Made by a program: the position numbers and the translations under genes
Part shown: in pieces, positions 53,206 through 63,173 of the stretch
Layout: each line of letters begins with the position of its first letter
Position numbering within the stretch: position 1 is the first letter of the stretch
Assembly (NCBI GenBank): GCA_013151215.1
Contig: JAADIS010000003.1
Coordinates: 1 to 64,000, forward strand
Direction of reading: 5' to 3'
DNA length: 64,000 nucleotides
Origin: Chlorobiota bacterium
GTDB taxonomy: Bacteria > Bacteroidota > Bacteroidia > Bacteroidales > F082
The notes under the pieces: generated by a model
The model's input: the letters and a program-made list of their open reading frames with translations, nothing else
Told to the model about the DNA's origin: nothing
Databases searched by the model: none

Positions 53206-54843
53206 TTATTGAATTATCAACTTATGGTTTACTGAATAAGTCCCGGTATTAACCGTTAAGATACATAATTGGGGGGACAAGCCTTTTAAATCAATTTCTA
53301 TTTTATTATTTATTCCACCCTGGCAGTAGGAATCAAGCTCAAATAATTGCTTACCGTCAATCGACCGAATCGTAAAAGTGCAAACCCCGCTTTTTAAAGG
53401 CCTAATGTTTATACTAGTATAATTTTTGGCGGGGTTCGGGAAAACCTGGCCAACAAAAGCACTCTCTTTCCCGGCTTCGCCGATGGCGTCGGGGCCCTGA
53501 TATTCATAGGCGCCAACATCGTAAAAAGTATTATATGGACGGTTATGGTTCAGCAGATCGAATGTTACGCCCTCGCTACTGAGATTTTTCCCGAAGTCGA
53601 TGGCGATAGAGCCGTTTTTGAGGCTATAATCGTCGGACGAGGGATTTGTAAACCCAATGTCCGAAATCGAGGGCGAAAAAATATTATTGCTCAGAGTTAA
53701 ATTTGCCGAAGAGGTGAGGTTGTTGACATAAGCTGATTCCCCCTCGTCAATTTTACCCGGATCCGCTATTATATTATTGATTATGACCCCTTGATTGGCA
53801 ACGGGGTTGTTATAGGTAATCCCATAGGACTTAGGGCTGACGATAGTGTTATTATAGAATTTGAAGTCGAGATTTGCGAGAGTTACAACATCGCCTACAT
53901 AAATACCGTGCTTGGCAGAATTTGGGTTGCCGGGCTCAAAGCTTCTGCCGGCCCTGACTATCAAGTTGTTGTAAACCATAAACCCTCCAAGGCCGAGGAC
54001 ATCGATACCATCGCCCTTGCCGTCGTAGATTTCATTGTTATAGCAATCGCAGCGGGAGCCGCCACCGATTAATATCCCCGACATCTGATAAAGCGTTTCC
54101 TTGTCCGAGTCGTAGCGGATAATATTATTATAAATACTGCAGTCCTCGTCGGATGACGATACCTGTATGCCGTCCCAACCACAATGCTCCAGAATGTTGT
54201 TGTATATCTTTACGTCTTTAATCAGGTGCGGGAAAATAGTAGTGTCGCAGGCATCCAAATAAACACCTTGTTCATATTTCGAATGACCGATATACATGCC
54301 CTCGTCGCCGATATCGTGAAAATAACAATCGTGGATATGCAGTGAATACATAGTGAAATTATCCCTGCTGGAAGCAAAAGTGCAATCCGGGTCGGTTTTG
54401 GCGTAAAGCCCTGCTATTAATGTATTGCTGATTTCGATGTTCGAAACTTCAATATTGGTGCTCAGTTCGTCAATCGACATGCCCGAACCATTGGCGACCC
54501 TTTTTATTTTAAATCCGTAATCGATACCTTCATAACCATTGCCAAGAAATTTTATAAATGAACAATTCGCGATCTTAATACCGTAAAAGTTGTCGGTATC
54601 GAATAAAACCTGACCATTGCTGTTGATAAAAGTTATGGGCTGGTTCTCAGTACCGTGCACGTTCTTGATAAGCAAATAATCCTTTTGCGACGATTCGATA
54701 CAAACTGTGCTTCCGGCCGGTATGCTTGTTGTTTCGCCATCAATAATAAACTCGTTGGCTGCTATTGTCATGTCGCAATCTTGCGCCGATAAGCTAAAGG
54801 TTAGTAAAGAGCAGAATAAGACAATATTTATTAGTTTTATCAT
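53206..54843 (-). CDS. Secreted right-handed beta-helix protein with T9SS sorting domain
   Basis: A 545-residue exported protein. The signal peptide is MIKLINIVLFCSLLTFSLSA. Parallel beta-helix repeats with Asn ladders occupy about 80-440 (NILEHCGWDGIQVSSSDEDC, YNNEIYDGKGDGIDV). The C-terminal T9SS domain begins VFPNPAKNYTSINI. Such proteins can bind or lyse polysaccharide, but no lyase residues are identified. Its ATG overlaps the stop of the preceding glycosyltransferase gene as ATGA, fixing the start at 54843. That tight coupling suggests it acts on or anchors the polysaccharide made by this operon. Confidence 0.87.
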   Translation of the reverse strand: MIKLINIVLFCSLLTFSLSAQDCDMTIAANEFIIDGETTSIPAGSTVCIESSQKDYLLIKNVHGTENQPITFINSNGQVLFDTDNFYGIKIANCSFIKFLGNGYEGIDYGFKIKRVANGSGMSIDELSTNIEVSNIEISNTLIAGLYAKTDPDCTFASSRDNFTMYSLHIHDCYFHDIGDEGMYIGHSKYEQGVYLDACDTTIFPHLIKDVKIYNNILEHCGWDGIQVSSSDEDCSIYNNIIRYDSDKETLYQMSGILIGGGSRCDCYNNEIYDGKGDGIDVLGLGGFMVYNNLIVRAGRSFEPGNPNSAKHGIYVGDVVTLANLDFKFYNNTIVSPKSYGITYNNPVANQGVIINNIIADPGKIDEGESAYVNNLTSSANLTLSNNIFSPSISDIGFTNPSSDDYSLKNGSIAIDFGKNLSSEGVTFDLLNHNRPYNTFYDVGAYEYQGPDAIGEAGKESAFVGQVFPNPAKNYTSINIRPLKSGVCTFTIRSIDGKQLFELDSYCQGGINNKIEIDLKGLSPQLCILTVNTGTYSVNHKLIIQ

Positions 54844-56033
54844 GACCCTCGTTTTGCCCTTTCCCAATTTACGGATTGCTGCCCTTTTAAAAACCGTTGA
54901 AACCCGAGGTAAACGGCATAGTTCATAACGAAAAAGTAGTACGGTACGAACAATATCTTTATGCTGATCTTTTTGTTTTCGAGAAACCAGCCCAACATTG
55001 CGAAAACGTAGAACAATACCTGGGCATAAAAAAGCAAGGTGTAAATATTTGAAAAAGAAGTTATTCCGGCATTTAAGGCCAGGAAAAAATTAAAGATAAA
55101 TATAAAAGGCAATGCAAGAGGGGCAAGCGTCCAGCGCAAAACCCTGTGTGAAATGTATTGAAAGCTAAGGGTTTTATATTTAAAGATATTAAGCAAAGGA
55201 CTTAACCTAATTATTGATTGAATACCCCCGGCAGCAATCCTTATCTTACGTTTGAGTTCTTCCTGTACGTTAGCCGAAGAGCTTTCTATCGCATAGGCTT
55301 CAGGATCATATTGAATAGTGTAACCTTCCATGGCAACTCTTAATGAAATAATGAAGTCGTCGAGAAGTGTATCTTTTTCAACTTCGCGGAATAATTCTGT
55401 TCTAATTGCGAAAAGTTCCCCCGCTGCACCCACAACGGAATAAAGTTCGGCATCCCATTTTTTTAGTTTGGATTCATATTTCCAATAAATCCCTTCACTA
55501 CCCACGGCTGAGTCGGAATCCTTCTTGAAAATCCGTTTTTCGCCTGATACACAGCCTACTTTGGGGTCTTTGAACATATTTACTATCCGTTGGATCGATT
55601 CTTCACCTAGCATGGTGTTTCCATCGGAGAATATCACAATGGGCGACTTGACAAATTTCATGCCCCTGTTCATGGCACCTATTTTTCCGCCTCTGGCATC
55701 TTCATGATAAACTTCCACGCCCCGGTCTGAATATTTCTTCAAAATATCAGGCGTTCCGTCGTCCGATCCATCGGTTACCCAAACTTGTCTTACTTTGTCC
55801 TTATTATATTTAAGACTGAACGAGTTTTCGACCTTGGCATCAACATAATCTTTTTCGTTATATGCTGCAACGAACAATGTAACTTCTGGTTCATAGTCTT
55901 CATCGATATTCTTTTTTGAACTGCCGAATATCCTTTTAAGTTTAACCAAGAAAAACAATAGAATTCCATAACCCAAATAGGCATAGAAAACAATGAAAAG
56001 CAAAAGCCAGAATATAAATTCCAATGTGTTCAT
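54840..56033 (-). CDS. Membrane glycosyltransferase family 2
   Basis: A 397-residue processive-type GT2. It has an N-terminal membrane helix (1-25), a GT-A domain (VTLFVAAYNEKDYV, then IVIFSDGNTMLG), a late acceptor region, and three or four C-terminal helices. It probably adds or polymerises sugars at the inner membrane. It is 12 nt after the acetyltransferase gene and overlaps the beta-helix gene by 4 nt. Confidence 0.88.
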   Translation of the reverse strand: MNTLEFIFWLLLFIVFYAYLGYGILLFFLVKLKRIFGSSKKNIDEDYEPEVTLFVAAYNEKDYVDAKVENSFSLKYNKDKVRQVWVTDGSDDGTPDILKKYSDRGVEVYHEDARGGKIGAMNRGMKFVKSPIVIFSDGNTMLGEESIQRIVNMFKDPKVGCVSGEKRIFKKDSDSAVGSEGIYWKYESKLKKWDAELYSVVGAAGELFAIRTELFREVEKDTLLDDFIISLRVAMEGYTIQYDPEAYAIESSSANVQEELKRKIRIAAGGIQSIIRLSPLLNIFKYKTLSFQYISHRVLRWTLAPLALPFIFIFNFFLALNAGITSFSNIYTLLFYAQVLFYVFAMLGWFLENKKISIKILFVPYYFFVMNYAVYLGFQRFLKGQQSVNWERAKRGS

Positions 56034-56045
56034 AAGGTCGATATA

Positions 56046-56684
56046 TTATTTTTTAATTTTATCTTGATTGATAACACGTTCCCACTTGCCCGATTCTTTG
56101 TTGTATTGCTTGAGCAGTTTAGCAGGGTTACCTCCAACGATTGAATAGGGGGGGACATCTTTGGTTACAACGCTACCGCCGGCAACAACTGAATGTTTAC
56201 CAACTGTAACACCGGCAGTAATAACAGCATTAGCCCCGATCCAGACTTCGTCTTCAATAGTTATTAGACTTGTTCTTACATGTTGGTCGGCAATGGGAAC
56301 ATTAATATCCTCATAAACATGGTTCAGTCCGGAACATACAATATTTTGGGCAAACATGATATCATTACCAATCTTAATCGGGCCGATTATCACATTGGCC
56401 ATCCCGAGCCTTGTACGGTCACCAATTTCTACATGACCAACTCCATTGTTTATTGTGGAGAAGTCCTCGATTGTTGAATTACTCCCAAGTTTAAAGTCGT
56501 TATAAGGAAAAACATCCATTCTGACCCTACGTCGGATTACGGAGTTTTTCCCTCTTTTGTTCAATATCGGGTTAACGAACATTCTAACCCATAATCGCGG
56601 ACGTGCCTGATTCTTAGGCATTAACATCCAAAGCGCAAAGTTCTTGAGTTTTTCGTTCGATTTTATTTTACCAGCTATACCCAT
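56046..56684 (-). CDS. Hexapeptide-repeat O-acyltransferase
   Basis: A 212-residue left-handed beta-helix acyltransferase (LGSNSTIEDFSTINNGVGHV, then IGANAVITAGVTVGKHSVVA, and the end motif GNPAKLLKQY). These enzymes add acetyl groups to sugars of surface polysaccharides. Flanking glycosyltransferases support that role. The gene is separated by 1 nt from the upstream glycosyltransferase gene. Confidence 0.92.
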   Translation of the reverse strand: MGIAGKIKSNEKLKNFALWMLMPKNQARPRLWVRMFVNPILNKRGKNSVIRRRVRMDVFPYNDFKLGSNSTIEDFSTINNGVGHVEIGDRTRLGMANVIIGPIKIGNDIMFAQNIVCSGLNHVYEDINVPIADQHVRTSLITIEDEVWIGANAVITAGVTVGKHSVVAGGSVVTKDVPPYSIVGGNPAKLLKQYNKESGKWERVINQDKIKK

Positions 56685-56685
56685 A

Positions 56686-57891
56686 TTATTTATTATTTTC
56701 GTTTTCCACTAACTCTATATATTTAAATATTTCTTTCGCATTGGCCTCCCAAGTATGTCCGCGGGCCAGTTTTTCGCGTTTTACTTCCAGGTCAGCATTA
56801 TTATCATCAAGTGCTTTTTGTACTAGTTTGAGATAATCTTCCTTGTTTTCGGCAAGGTAGGTATAATCGGCAAAAACCGACATGCCTTCGGTCTTGGTGG
56901 CTACGGTAGGCTTGCCCATTGCCAGGTATTCATCTATCTTGCGCGGGTAATTCCCGATGGTAACCTCATTTAACAGCTGTGGGTTTAGGGCAACGTCGAA
57001 TGAGTTAAGGTAGGCCGGCAGTTCCTCCATTTTTTTGCTTCCCAGAAAATGGACGTTCTCTAGATCGTGAAGCTCACTGGACGCAAAAGCGTCATCCTCG
57101 GGTCCAACCAGTACTATGCTCCAGTCGGGGCGGTTTTTTGCCAGATGGACTAAAACCTCAATATCAAGGCGCAGGTTGAAAAGCACCCCTATATAACCGA
57201 TTATGGGTCCTTTTATATCCTTAATGTCGTGCGGGGCTTCATTAATAAGTTTTTTGTCGAACAAGCTTACATCGCAGCCCTGGCCTACATAATAGGAGTG
57301 AGGGTTGAATTGCCGTGCCTTGTCGGCAAGATAAGTGGAGTTTGCTACAACTACATCTGCTTTAGCCATCAACTTGGCCTCGTTGCGGATTCCCTGAGCC
57401 TTCCAAAAATCGACGGCAACCATATTGTCGCGTGTGTAATAACAGAATGTTTTGGCCTTTATCATTTCTTTCAGATAAAAACTACGGAACATATCGGTAT
57501 CGTTGAATATTATAATATCCTTAAAACCAAGTGATTCTATTGCTTCGTTAACTTCCCTGGCCTGACGTTTGTTATTGATTTTGTTTAAAATATCAAAAAG
57601 CCAATCAACTTTCAGCTGACTGATTGATTCAAGTACGGTATTGGGATAAAGATTCCAGAAATTATCCGTTACTTCAACTAATTTTGGCTTTTTACCTTTC
57701 ATTATTTCCCTTCGTTTGATAACTAAGGGGTCTTTTCTTTCGCGCCAAAGCGTAAACCTGTCGAGGGGATAATTTACATAAAGTACCCTATTGTGTTTGG
57801 CAAATTCGTAAGAAAGATTTATGACATTGCTTCCGATACGGCTATCCATTGCAGCCAAACCCACAACTACTATATCCCTGCCTTTAATCAT
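56686..57891 (-). CDS. Glycosyltransferase (GT-B fold)
   Basis: A 401-residue GT-B enzyme. The C-terminal nucleotide-sugar domain has GPIIGYIGVLFNLRLDIEVL, then NEVTIGNYPRKIDEYLAMGK. The N-terminus (DIVVVGLAAMDSRIGSNVI) is typical of a group related to TuaH-like transferases. It is cytoplasmic or membrane-associated. Donor and acceptor are unknown. It is 5 nt from the preceding GT4 gene. Confidence 0.87.
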   Translation of the reverse strand: MIKGRDIVVVGLAAMDSRIGSNVINLSYEFAKHNRVLYVNYPLDRFTLWRERKDPLVIKRREIMKGKKPKLVEVTDNFWNLYPNTVLESISQLKVDWLFDILNKINNKRQAREVNEAIESLGFKDIIIFNDTDMFRSFYLKEMIKAKTFCYYTRDNMVAVDFWKAQGIRNEAKLMAKADVVVANSTYLADKARQFNPHSYYVGQGCDVSLFDKKLINEAPHDIKDIKGPIIGYIGVLFNLRLDIEVLVHLAKNRPDWSIVLVGPEDDAFASSELHDLENVHFLGSKKMEELPAYLNSFDVALNPQLLNEVTIGNYPRKIDEYLAMGKPTVATKTEGMSVFADYTYLAENKEDYLKLVQKALDDNNADLEVKREKLARGHTWEANAKEIFKYIELVENENNK

Positions 57892-57896
57892 AATAA

Positions 57897-59051
57897 TTAT
57901 TTTTTGTTATTATTATAAACTGTTTTGTAAAGTTCCAATACTTCGAGAGCCATATTTTTCCAAGAGAATTTTGCGGCTTGTTTCAGTCCTTTTTCTACCA
58001 GTTGCCTGCGAAGTTTCTCATCGTTCCCGATTTTGATCATCGCATCTGTAATTTCTTCCGGTTTGTAGGGATCTACGATAAATGCCGCATCGCCGCTAAC
58101 CTCCGGCATCGATGAAGTATTTGAGGTAATTACCGGTGAGCCGCAGCCCATGGCTTCCAGCATTGGAATTCCAAAACTCTCGCGTAGCGAAGGATAAAGG
58201 AATATCTCGCATTGCTGATAAATAGAAGGTAAATCGGTATTGATAACATAACCCGTTAGGATAATTCGTTTTATTAGATCAGGATCTCCTATGCTGTTCA
58301 GAATCTTGGCAAGTTCTTGTTGTTCATAGTCGAGCATAACAAGATAAACGTCCTCAACTGTTTTTTTCAGATAATCGCTAAAGGCCTTTAATGTCCCAGG
58401 AGTGTTTTTCTTGGGATCGGTATTTCCCAAGAAGAAAAAATATCTGTCGGGAAGTTTATATTTATCTTTAACACGTTTTAGTTCATCTTTGTCGGTAACA
58501 GGCCTAAAGTGCTCACTAACACCATTATAAACTGCAACCAGCCTGTCGTCTGATTCAGGGAAGCCGAAAAATTCCTTAATTCGGTTTCTTTCGAACTTAG
58601 AAACAGTAATAATCTTGTCGCTTTTTTTAACAACGGCAGGTACTACATATCTACGGTACATATTACCGAATTTCTGATACCAGGTACCACCTTTTTTGAA
58701 GATGCTTATGCCTTCGAGGTAAATTATATCGTGCAGTGTAACAACTAAAGGCATGCCCGGGTTTATTGGAGCCGTATTACTGGTGCAATGGAGTATGTCG
58801 CAACCCTCTTTTTTTGCTGCTTTCGGTAGGGCAAACTGCTCCCATGTGGGGTAAGGGCCTCCGGGCAGTTCGACTACCTTAAAGTTTTTTGTTTTTTTTA
58901 ATGTATCCTTGTCAACATCAGGTTTCACAAAAACAACATATTCGTTCTCATGATCCAGTTTCTGTAATTCGTTTATCAGCTCTAGGGCAACCATATCCAT
59001 ACCATGTTTCTTGGTACGGAAAAGCCTTTGTCCTTCAATTGCAATTTTCAT
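57897..59051 (-). CDS. Glycosyltransferase family 4 protein
   Basis: A 384-residue GT-B enzyme of the GT4/mannosyltransferase group. The N-terminal acceptor domain has GPYPTWEQFALP. The donor domain has FFFLGNTDPKKN and the E-x7-E motif region (FLYPSLRESFGIPMLEAMG). It likely adds a sugar to a lipid-linked glycan in the cytoplasm. It is 15 nt downstream of a methyltransferase gene. Confidence 0.92.
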   Translation of the reverse strand: MKIAIEGQRLFRTKKHGMDMVALELINELQKLDHENEYVVFVKPDVDKDTLKKTKNFKVVELPGGPYPTWEQFALPKAAKKEGCDILHCTSNTAPINPGMPLVVTLHDIIYLEGISIFKKGGTWYQKFGNMYRRYVVPAVVKKSDKIITVSKFERNRIKEFFGFPESDDRLVAVYNGVSEHFRPVTDKDELKRVKDKYKLPDRYFFFLGNTDPKKNTPGTLKAFSDYLKKTVEDVYLVMLDYEQQELAKILNSIGDPDLIKRIILTGYVINTDLPSIYQQCEIFLYPSLRESFGIPMLEAMGCGSPVITSNTSSMPEVSGDAAFIVDPYKPEEITDAMIKIGNDEKLRRQLVEKGLKQAAKFSWKNMALEVLELYKTVYNNNKK

Positions 59052-59066
59052 TTTGTTGGCGTTTAT

Positions 59067-59828
59067 TTATATTTTCTCCATCACGAACAAATAATCCCTG
59101 TTCAGGTAAAAATTCGATGAGTCGTATTCGGAGTGTTTTATTATTCTATATCCGGCTCTTTTGGCCAGTATTTCTATTGTTTGGGGGTTTATGAAATAAA
59201 ATCCTCCCGGCCAATACCTGTCCTGTACTTTAAATCTGTCCCAACCGCCCTGAGTGCTAAGGTTTGCTGTATGAAGAAAAACCTTTCCGTCATCTTTGAG
59301 CACTTTCTTTATTTCTTTGAAATAAGCCCAAATGTTATGCAGGTCGAGATGGACGAACACGTCGAAACTAAAAATCATGTCAAAACTTTTATCGAGTTTG
59401 TCATCAAATTTTGAACTAGTCAGGTGGACATATTCAATATTTTTATGTTCTTCCAGGGATTTCGCTGCTTTTTTCAGCATTTCCTTTGCAACATCGAAGC
59501 CATAGAGTTTCTTTACTTTTGGAGCCACGATATCAGCAATCCTGCCGCCTCCGATACCAATTTCGCCAACGATGCTATCCTTATCCACATATCTGAGAAG
59601 GTAGTCCTCGATCAATGCGTTGGCATCCTGAAGATTGCCCCATTCGTTACCAATGAATTTAAGGTAGTCCTTACGTTTCTCCGAGTCGATATCCTTATTT
59701 TCGACATCTATTGTTTTAAGGTCCCAGTTTTTTGCATAATCATCCCAAATTTTGACATTGTATTCTACGTTGTCGTTAGGAGTTACGTTTAGGATGTTTT
59801 TTATTTTTGCTTTTATTTTTGAAATCAT
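59067..59828 (-). CDS. Class I SAM-dependent methyltransferase
   Basis: A 253-residue enzyme. The SAM-binding loop is SIVGEIGIGGGRIADIV, followed by FDMIFSFDVFVHLDLHNIW and VLKDDGKVFLHTANL. It is probably a sugar or lipid O-methyltransferase of the polysaccharide pathway. A 67-nt AT-rich gap without visible signals separates it from the upstream methyltransferase gene. Confidence 0.85.
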   Translation of the reverse strand: MISKIKAKIKNILNVTPNDNVEYNVKIWDDYAKNWDLKTIDVENKDIDSEKRKDYLKFIGNEWGNLQDANALIEDYLLRYVDKDSIVGEIGIGGGRIADIVAPKVKKLYGFDVAKEMLKKAAKSLEEHKNIEYVHLTSSKFDDKLDKSFDMIFSFDVFVHLDLHNIWAYFKEIKKVLKDDGKVFLHTANLSTQGGWDRFKVQDRYWPGGFYFINPQTIEILAKRAGYRIIKHSEYDSSNFYLNRDYLFVMEKI

Positions 59829-59895
59829 TTAATCTAATTTAAAAAGTTCACTAATATACAATTTTAGGGTTAAATATACAATCCTTTAATTAAAA

Positions 59896-61017
59896 TTATT
59901 TTTTAGTCATAACGAAAAGTGGGTATTGGCCATACTTTCCAGCTGTTTCGGGATGCTTGTCCTCCCAATTGTAGATTGACTGCAGAATCTTTTTCCCGCC
60001 CAAAAACGGGTGGATATATATTTTGCTAAAAGGAACCGAAATGCTGCGCCAGACAAATATATCGAGATTGAAATCCCAATCGGTGTTTTTAAAATGCCCA
60101 TAGGGAAAAGCGTGGAAATACAATACGGGATCTGCACTGCTGTCGGTTTTTACCGGTATAAGCCTGAGTTTTTTAAGTATCGACAAAAATATACGTCCAA
60201 TTTTTTGGAAAGCCATCCAAACTTTTAAATAGATGAGAGCAATATTCATGAATAGAGAATATTTATCGCCCCAGGTATAGACAATGGCCGCCGTCCGCCC
60301 AGGTTTTAAGGCGCGGTTTATTTCGTTCAGTGCTTTCGACTGCTCGTCCATGGGGATGTGGTAAATGGCGTTCAGTGCAATGGCGGCATCAAGTACGTTG
60401 TCTTTAAGCGGGAGGTTTGTTATATCGCCCATTATGCATATTCCCTTGTCGCCTAGCTTGCTTTTGGCTTGTTTAAGGCTTTCGATCGATAAATCCACGC
60501 AAATCCTGTAATCGTAGTCCTCGGAATAAACTAGGTAGCCGTCATACTGTATAGGACCGCTGCCCGCGTCCAAGATAAATTTACCTTTGGGCTGAATATA
60601 TCTTTTCACCCTGTTGTTGCAGCTAGTAAAATAATCCAAGGCCACCGGGCGGAGATCCTCGAAAATCTTGGCATCCGCAAAATGCTCGTCATCGATCTGT
60701 TTCCAGCCTATATTGTCGTAAAAGTTTTCGACGTCCCTCTTCTCGCTCCTCAGGTCTATATGTTCGGATTTGCGGGCAAGAATCATTGCCTTGTCTTTTC
60801 TTAATACAATAACATCTTGAATAATAGGATAGTAGCTGTCGGCCTCCTTTGAGAAAAGTGCCGATTTTATTTCTTCGAGCATTTTGTCGCCACCTGTAAA
60901 CTCTAATTCCCCGTTTTCAACTTTTTTGTTAAGTAAATCAAGGTCGTGTTTATTTGCAAGTACCAAATCGCCTCCGCTTATGGGGCATTTTAATATCTTG
61001 ATAATCTCTTCTTTCAT
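59896..61017 (-). CDS. Methyltransferase with Trm112-like N-terminus
   Basis: A 373-residue protein. The N-terminal 70 residues resemble a Trm112/YcaR-like domain (IIKILKCPISGGDLVL), here with a single Cys rather than a zinc set. A class I methyltransferase core follows (KFILDAGSGPIQYDGYLVY, then AIALNAIYHIPMDE). Its ATG overlaps the stop of the upstream GT2 gene (TAATG). It may modify a sugar in the polysaccharide. Confidence 0.85.
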   Translation of the reverse strand: MKEEIIKILKCPISGGDLVLANKHDLDLLNKKVENGELEFTGGDKMLEEIKSALFSKEADSYYPIIQDVIVLRKDKAMILARKSEHIDLRSEKRDVENFYDNIGWKQIDDEHFADAKIFEDLRPVALDYFTSCNNRVKRYIQPKGKFILDAGSGPIQYDGYLVYSEDYDYRICVDLSIESLKQAKSKLGDKGICIMGDITNLPLKDNVLDAAIALNAIYHIPMDEQSKALNEINRALKPGRTAAIVYTWGDKYSLFMNIALIYLKVWMAFQKIGRIFLSILKKLRLIPVKTDSSADPVLYFHAFPYGHFKNTDWDFNLDIFVWRSISVPFSKIYIHPFLGGKKILQSIYNWEDKHPETAGKYGQYPLFVMTKK

Positions 61018-62222
61018 TATAACTTACTTTTTTTAGTTTTCTTTTGAAAAGCGTTGTATGAATGTTTTGTATGAATAAATTCCTTATTGGCGCCTTTTAT
61101 TTTCAGTAAAGATAACAACATATAATAAAAGCCTGACGGGATTTTCATCAATGCCTTAAGTGTTCTCATATTATAAAGATAGAGAGGTGTTGAAATGGCA
61201 AATGTCAGTATGCAAAGCAAGAACAGTATTCCCCATTCGACAAACAGCTCAAAGGGAGCAAAAGCAAGGTAAACCACATTTATAAATATCAACAGGCCCA
61301 ATAAAAGTATCCTGGGGATTAAGATAAACTGAACCGCCTTGTCGAACAGGTCGATATTGCCCTGGGCGAGAAGTGCTTTTGTAGCAGGGATAAAGCTTTT
61401 CCCGAAGAAATGCAGTTGTGCCGACAGCCACCTCCTGCGCTGGTCTGAGAACACCTTTGCATCAGGAACTTTCTCGTCATAAACATAAGCGTCGGGGAGA
61501 TATTCGATCTTGATTTTTTTTGCAAGCGTCAATACTTCGATTTCCTTGTCGAAGCCCCCGACAACTTCAACTTTCTCCATCATCTCGCAAAAATATGAAT
61601 ATTCGAAAGCCATGGCTGAACCTATCAATGCCGATGAAAGACCTATCACGCGATGACCCTTCCTGAAGATATGGTTGTTGATTTCCTCACTGGCGGCATC
61701 GAGGATAGAGTAGGAAGTATCCATGTTCTTAGCAACCCGATGTGCTTGTACTACCGTATTGCCTGCCGAGAAGGCAGTGTTTACTTTTTCCAGGAAATCT
61801 TTTTCCATCAAATTGTCGGCATCGAGAACTATTGCCACGTCATAGTCTTTTTCCAGCGCGCGGAGGGCGGCGTTAATTGCCCTCGACTTGGTGCTGAACT
61901 CCAATTCAACAACAATTAGCCTGATGTCCAGTACGTTAAGTCGGTCAAGGGTTGATTGCCTAAAACCGTCGGCTACTATGATGACATCGAATAGCTCAGG
62001 GGGGTAATTTTGTTTCAAAGCCTCGTTAGCCACTTCTACCACAACGGTATCTTCTTTGTAGCCCGGTATTAATATGGCAAAGCGCCTCTGTTTGTCGTCC
62101 AAAGGTTTTTTTTGCTTGAAGCTGAACAGTCCGGCTATTGAGAAGAAAAAAATATAAATGGTCGAGAAGCCGACGATCACAAAAAACAAATAGTTCAATA
62201 TATACAGATAGTTCATAGTCAA
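61017..62222 (-). CDS. Cellulose-synthase-like membrane glycosyltransferase (GT2)
   Basis: A 401-residue GT2 with an N-terminal helix (about 5-35) and several C-terminal helices. The catalytic part has FAILIPGYKEDTVV, the metal-binding DAD (VLDADNLMEKDF) and QRRRW, the acceptor-channel motif of cellulose- and hyaluronan-synthase-like enzymes. It may extrude a polymer or act as an initiating transferase. It is a clear paralog of the transferase at the window edge (63174-64000); both contain EEINNHIFRKGHRV followed by GLSSALIGS. Confidence 0.9.
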   Translation of the reverse strand: MTMNYLYILNYLFFVIVGFSTIYIFFFSIAGLFSFKQKKPLDDKQRRFAILIPGYKEDTVVVEVANEALKQNYPPELFDVIIVADGFRQSTLDRLNVLDIRLIVVELEFSTKSRAINAALRALEKDYDVAIVLDADNLMEKDFLEKVNTAFSAGNTVVQAHRVAKNMDTSYSILDAASEEINNHIFRKGHRVIGLSSALIGSAMAFEYSYFCEMMEKVEVVGGFDKEIEVLTLAKKIKIEYLPDAYVYDEKVPDAKVFSDQRRRWLSAQLHFFGKSFIPATKALLAQGNIDLFDKAVQFILIPRILLLGLLIFINVVYLAFAPFELFVEWGILFLLCILTFAISTPLYLYNMRTLKALMKIPSGFYYMLLSLLKIKGANKEFIHTKHSYNAFQKKTKKSKL

Positions 62223-62228
62223 ATCTTT

Positions 62229-63155
62229 TTACAACATCGGGTTTTCGTGGATCTCCTTCGAGAAAATATTCCTTATGTTCCAGCCAATGGCCCGGTAATA
62301 GGCAAAAAACAACTTATACTTGCCTTTCAACAGGAATTTAAAGGCGTTTTTCGGGATGGCAACGAACAGTTGATAAAACAAGCCCAAATAAAACTCGCGC
62401 CCTTCGATGTTACGACGCATAAAAACGATGCGGTTTCTATTTTGATAATATATTTTCAAGGCACTCAGCCGCCCTGTAGAAACTGATTCCTTGTGATATA
62501 CGAATGTGCTGCCTATAAAATAGTTTTTATAACCGGCCTTCTTAATCCTGGCACACCAATCAGCCTCTTCGTAATACAGGAAAAATATATACGACATCAG
62601 GCCTATTTTCTTAATGACCCTCATGGGGACTATCATTGCCGCCCCGTGAGCATAGGCAGTTTCCTTGTCCTCTTTATATTGGCCCTTGTCCTTTTCCCAG
62701 TAACCTATCGAGGCATTGCGCATCGTTATAGGGTTTATGGGAGTGTAACCTGCATATTGTATGGTGTCGGGCTGATAATAAAATTTAATCAAGGGGCTTG
62801 CTGCCCCGATATGATGGTTCTTCTCAAGCTTGTTTACCAAAGGTTCCAAAAAACCCGCAGGAACCTCCACATCGTTGTTCAATAACATAACGTATTCGCC
62901 CCTGGCACGCATCAGCCCGAAATTGTTGCCGGCCGCAAAGCCGTAGTTTATCGGGTTTTCAATGTATATTATATTCGGGTATTTTTCTTTTATTATGGAT
63001 GGGTCGTCTTCTGTGGAATGATTATCGATTATTATTACCTCTATATTGGGGTAGGTGATCTTGTTCAATGATTCGAGCAAGGCACAAGTAACATCAGCCT
63101 GATTGTAATTAACCGATACAATGGATACTAATGGATATTTATTCCTGACAGGCAC
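62229..63155 (-). CDS. Glycosyltransferase family 2, rhamnosyltransferase-like
   Basis: A 308-residue GT2 (VSIVSVNYNQADVTCALLES, then YVMLLNNDVEVPAGFL and EEADWCARIKKAGY). The pattern is like WbbL-type rhamnosyltransferases. It acts in the cytoplasm on a lipid-linked acceptor. It sits between two paralogous membrane GT2 genes, 6 nt and 18 nt away. Confidence 0.92.
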   Translation of the reverse strand: MPVRNKYPLVSIVSVNYNQADVTCALLESLNKITYPNIEVIIIDNHSTEDDPSIIKEKYPNIIYIENPINYGFAAGNNFGLMRARGEYVMLLNNDVEVPAGFLEPLVNKLEKNHHIGAASPLIKFYYQPDTIQYAGYTPINPITMRNASIGYWEKDKGQYKEDKETAYAHGAAMIVPMRVIKKIGLMSYIFFLYYEEADWCARIKKAGYKNYFIGSTFVYHKESVSTGRLSALKIYYQNRNRIVFMRRNIEGREFYLGLFYQLFVAIPKNAFKFLLKGKYKLFFAYYRAIGWNIRNIFSKEIHENPML

Positions 63156-63173
63156 GTTTTTCCCCTTCCTTAA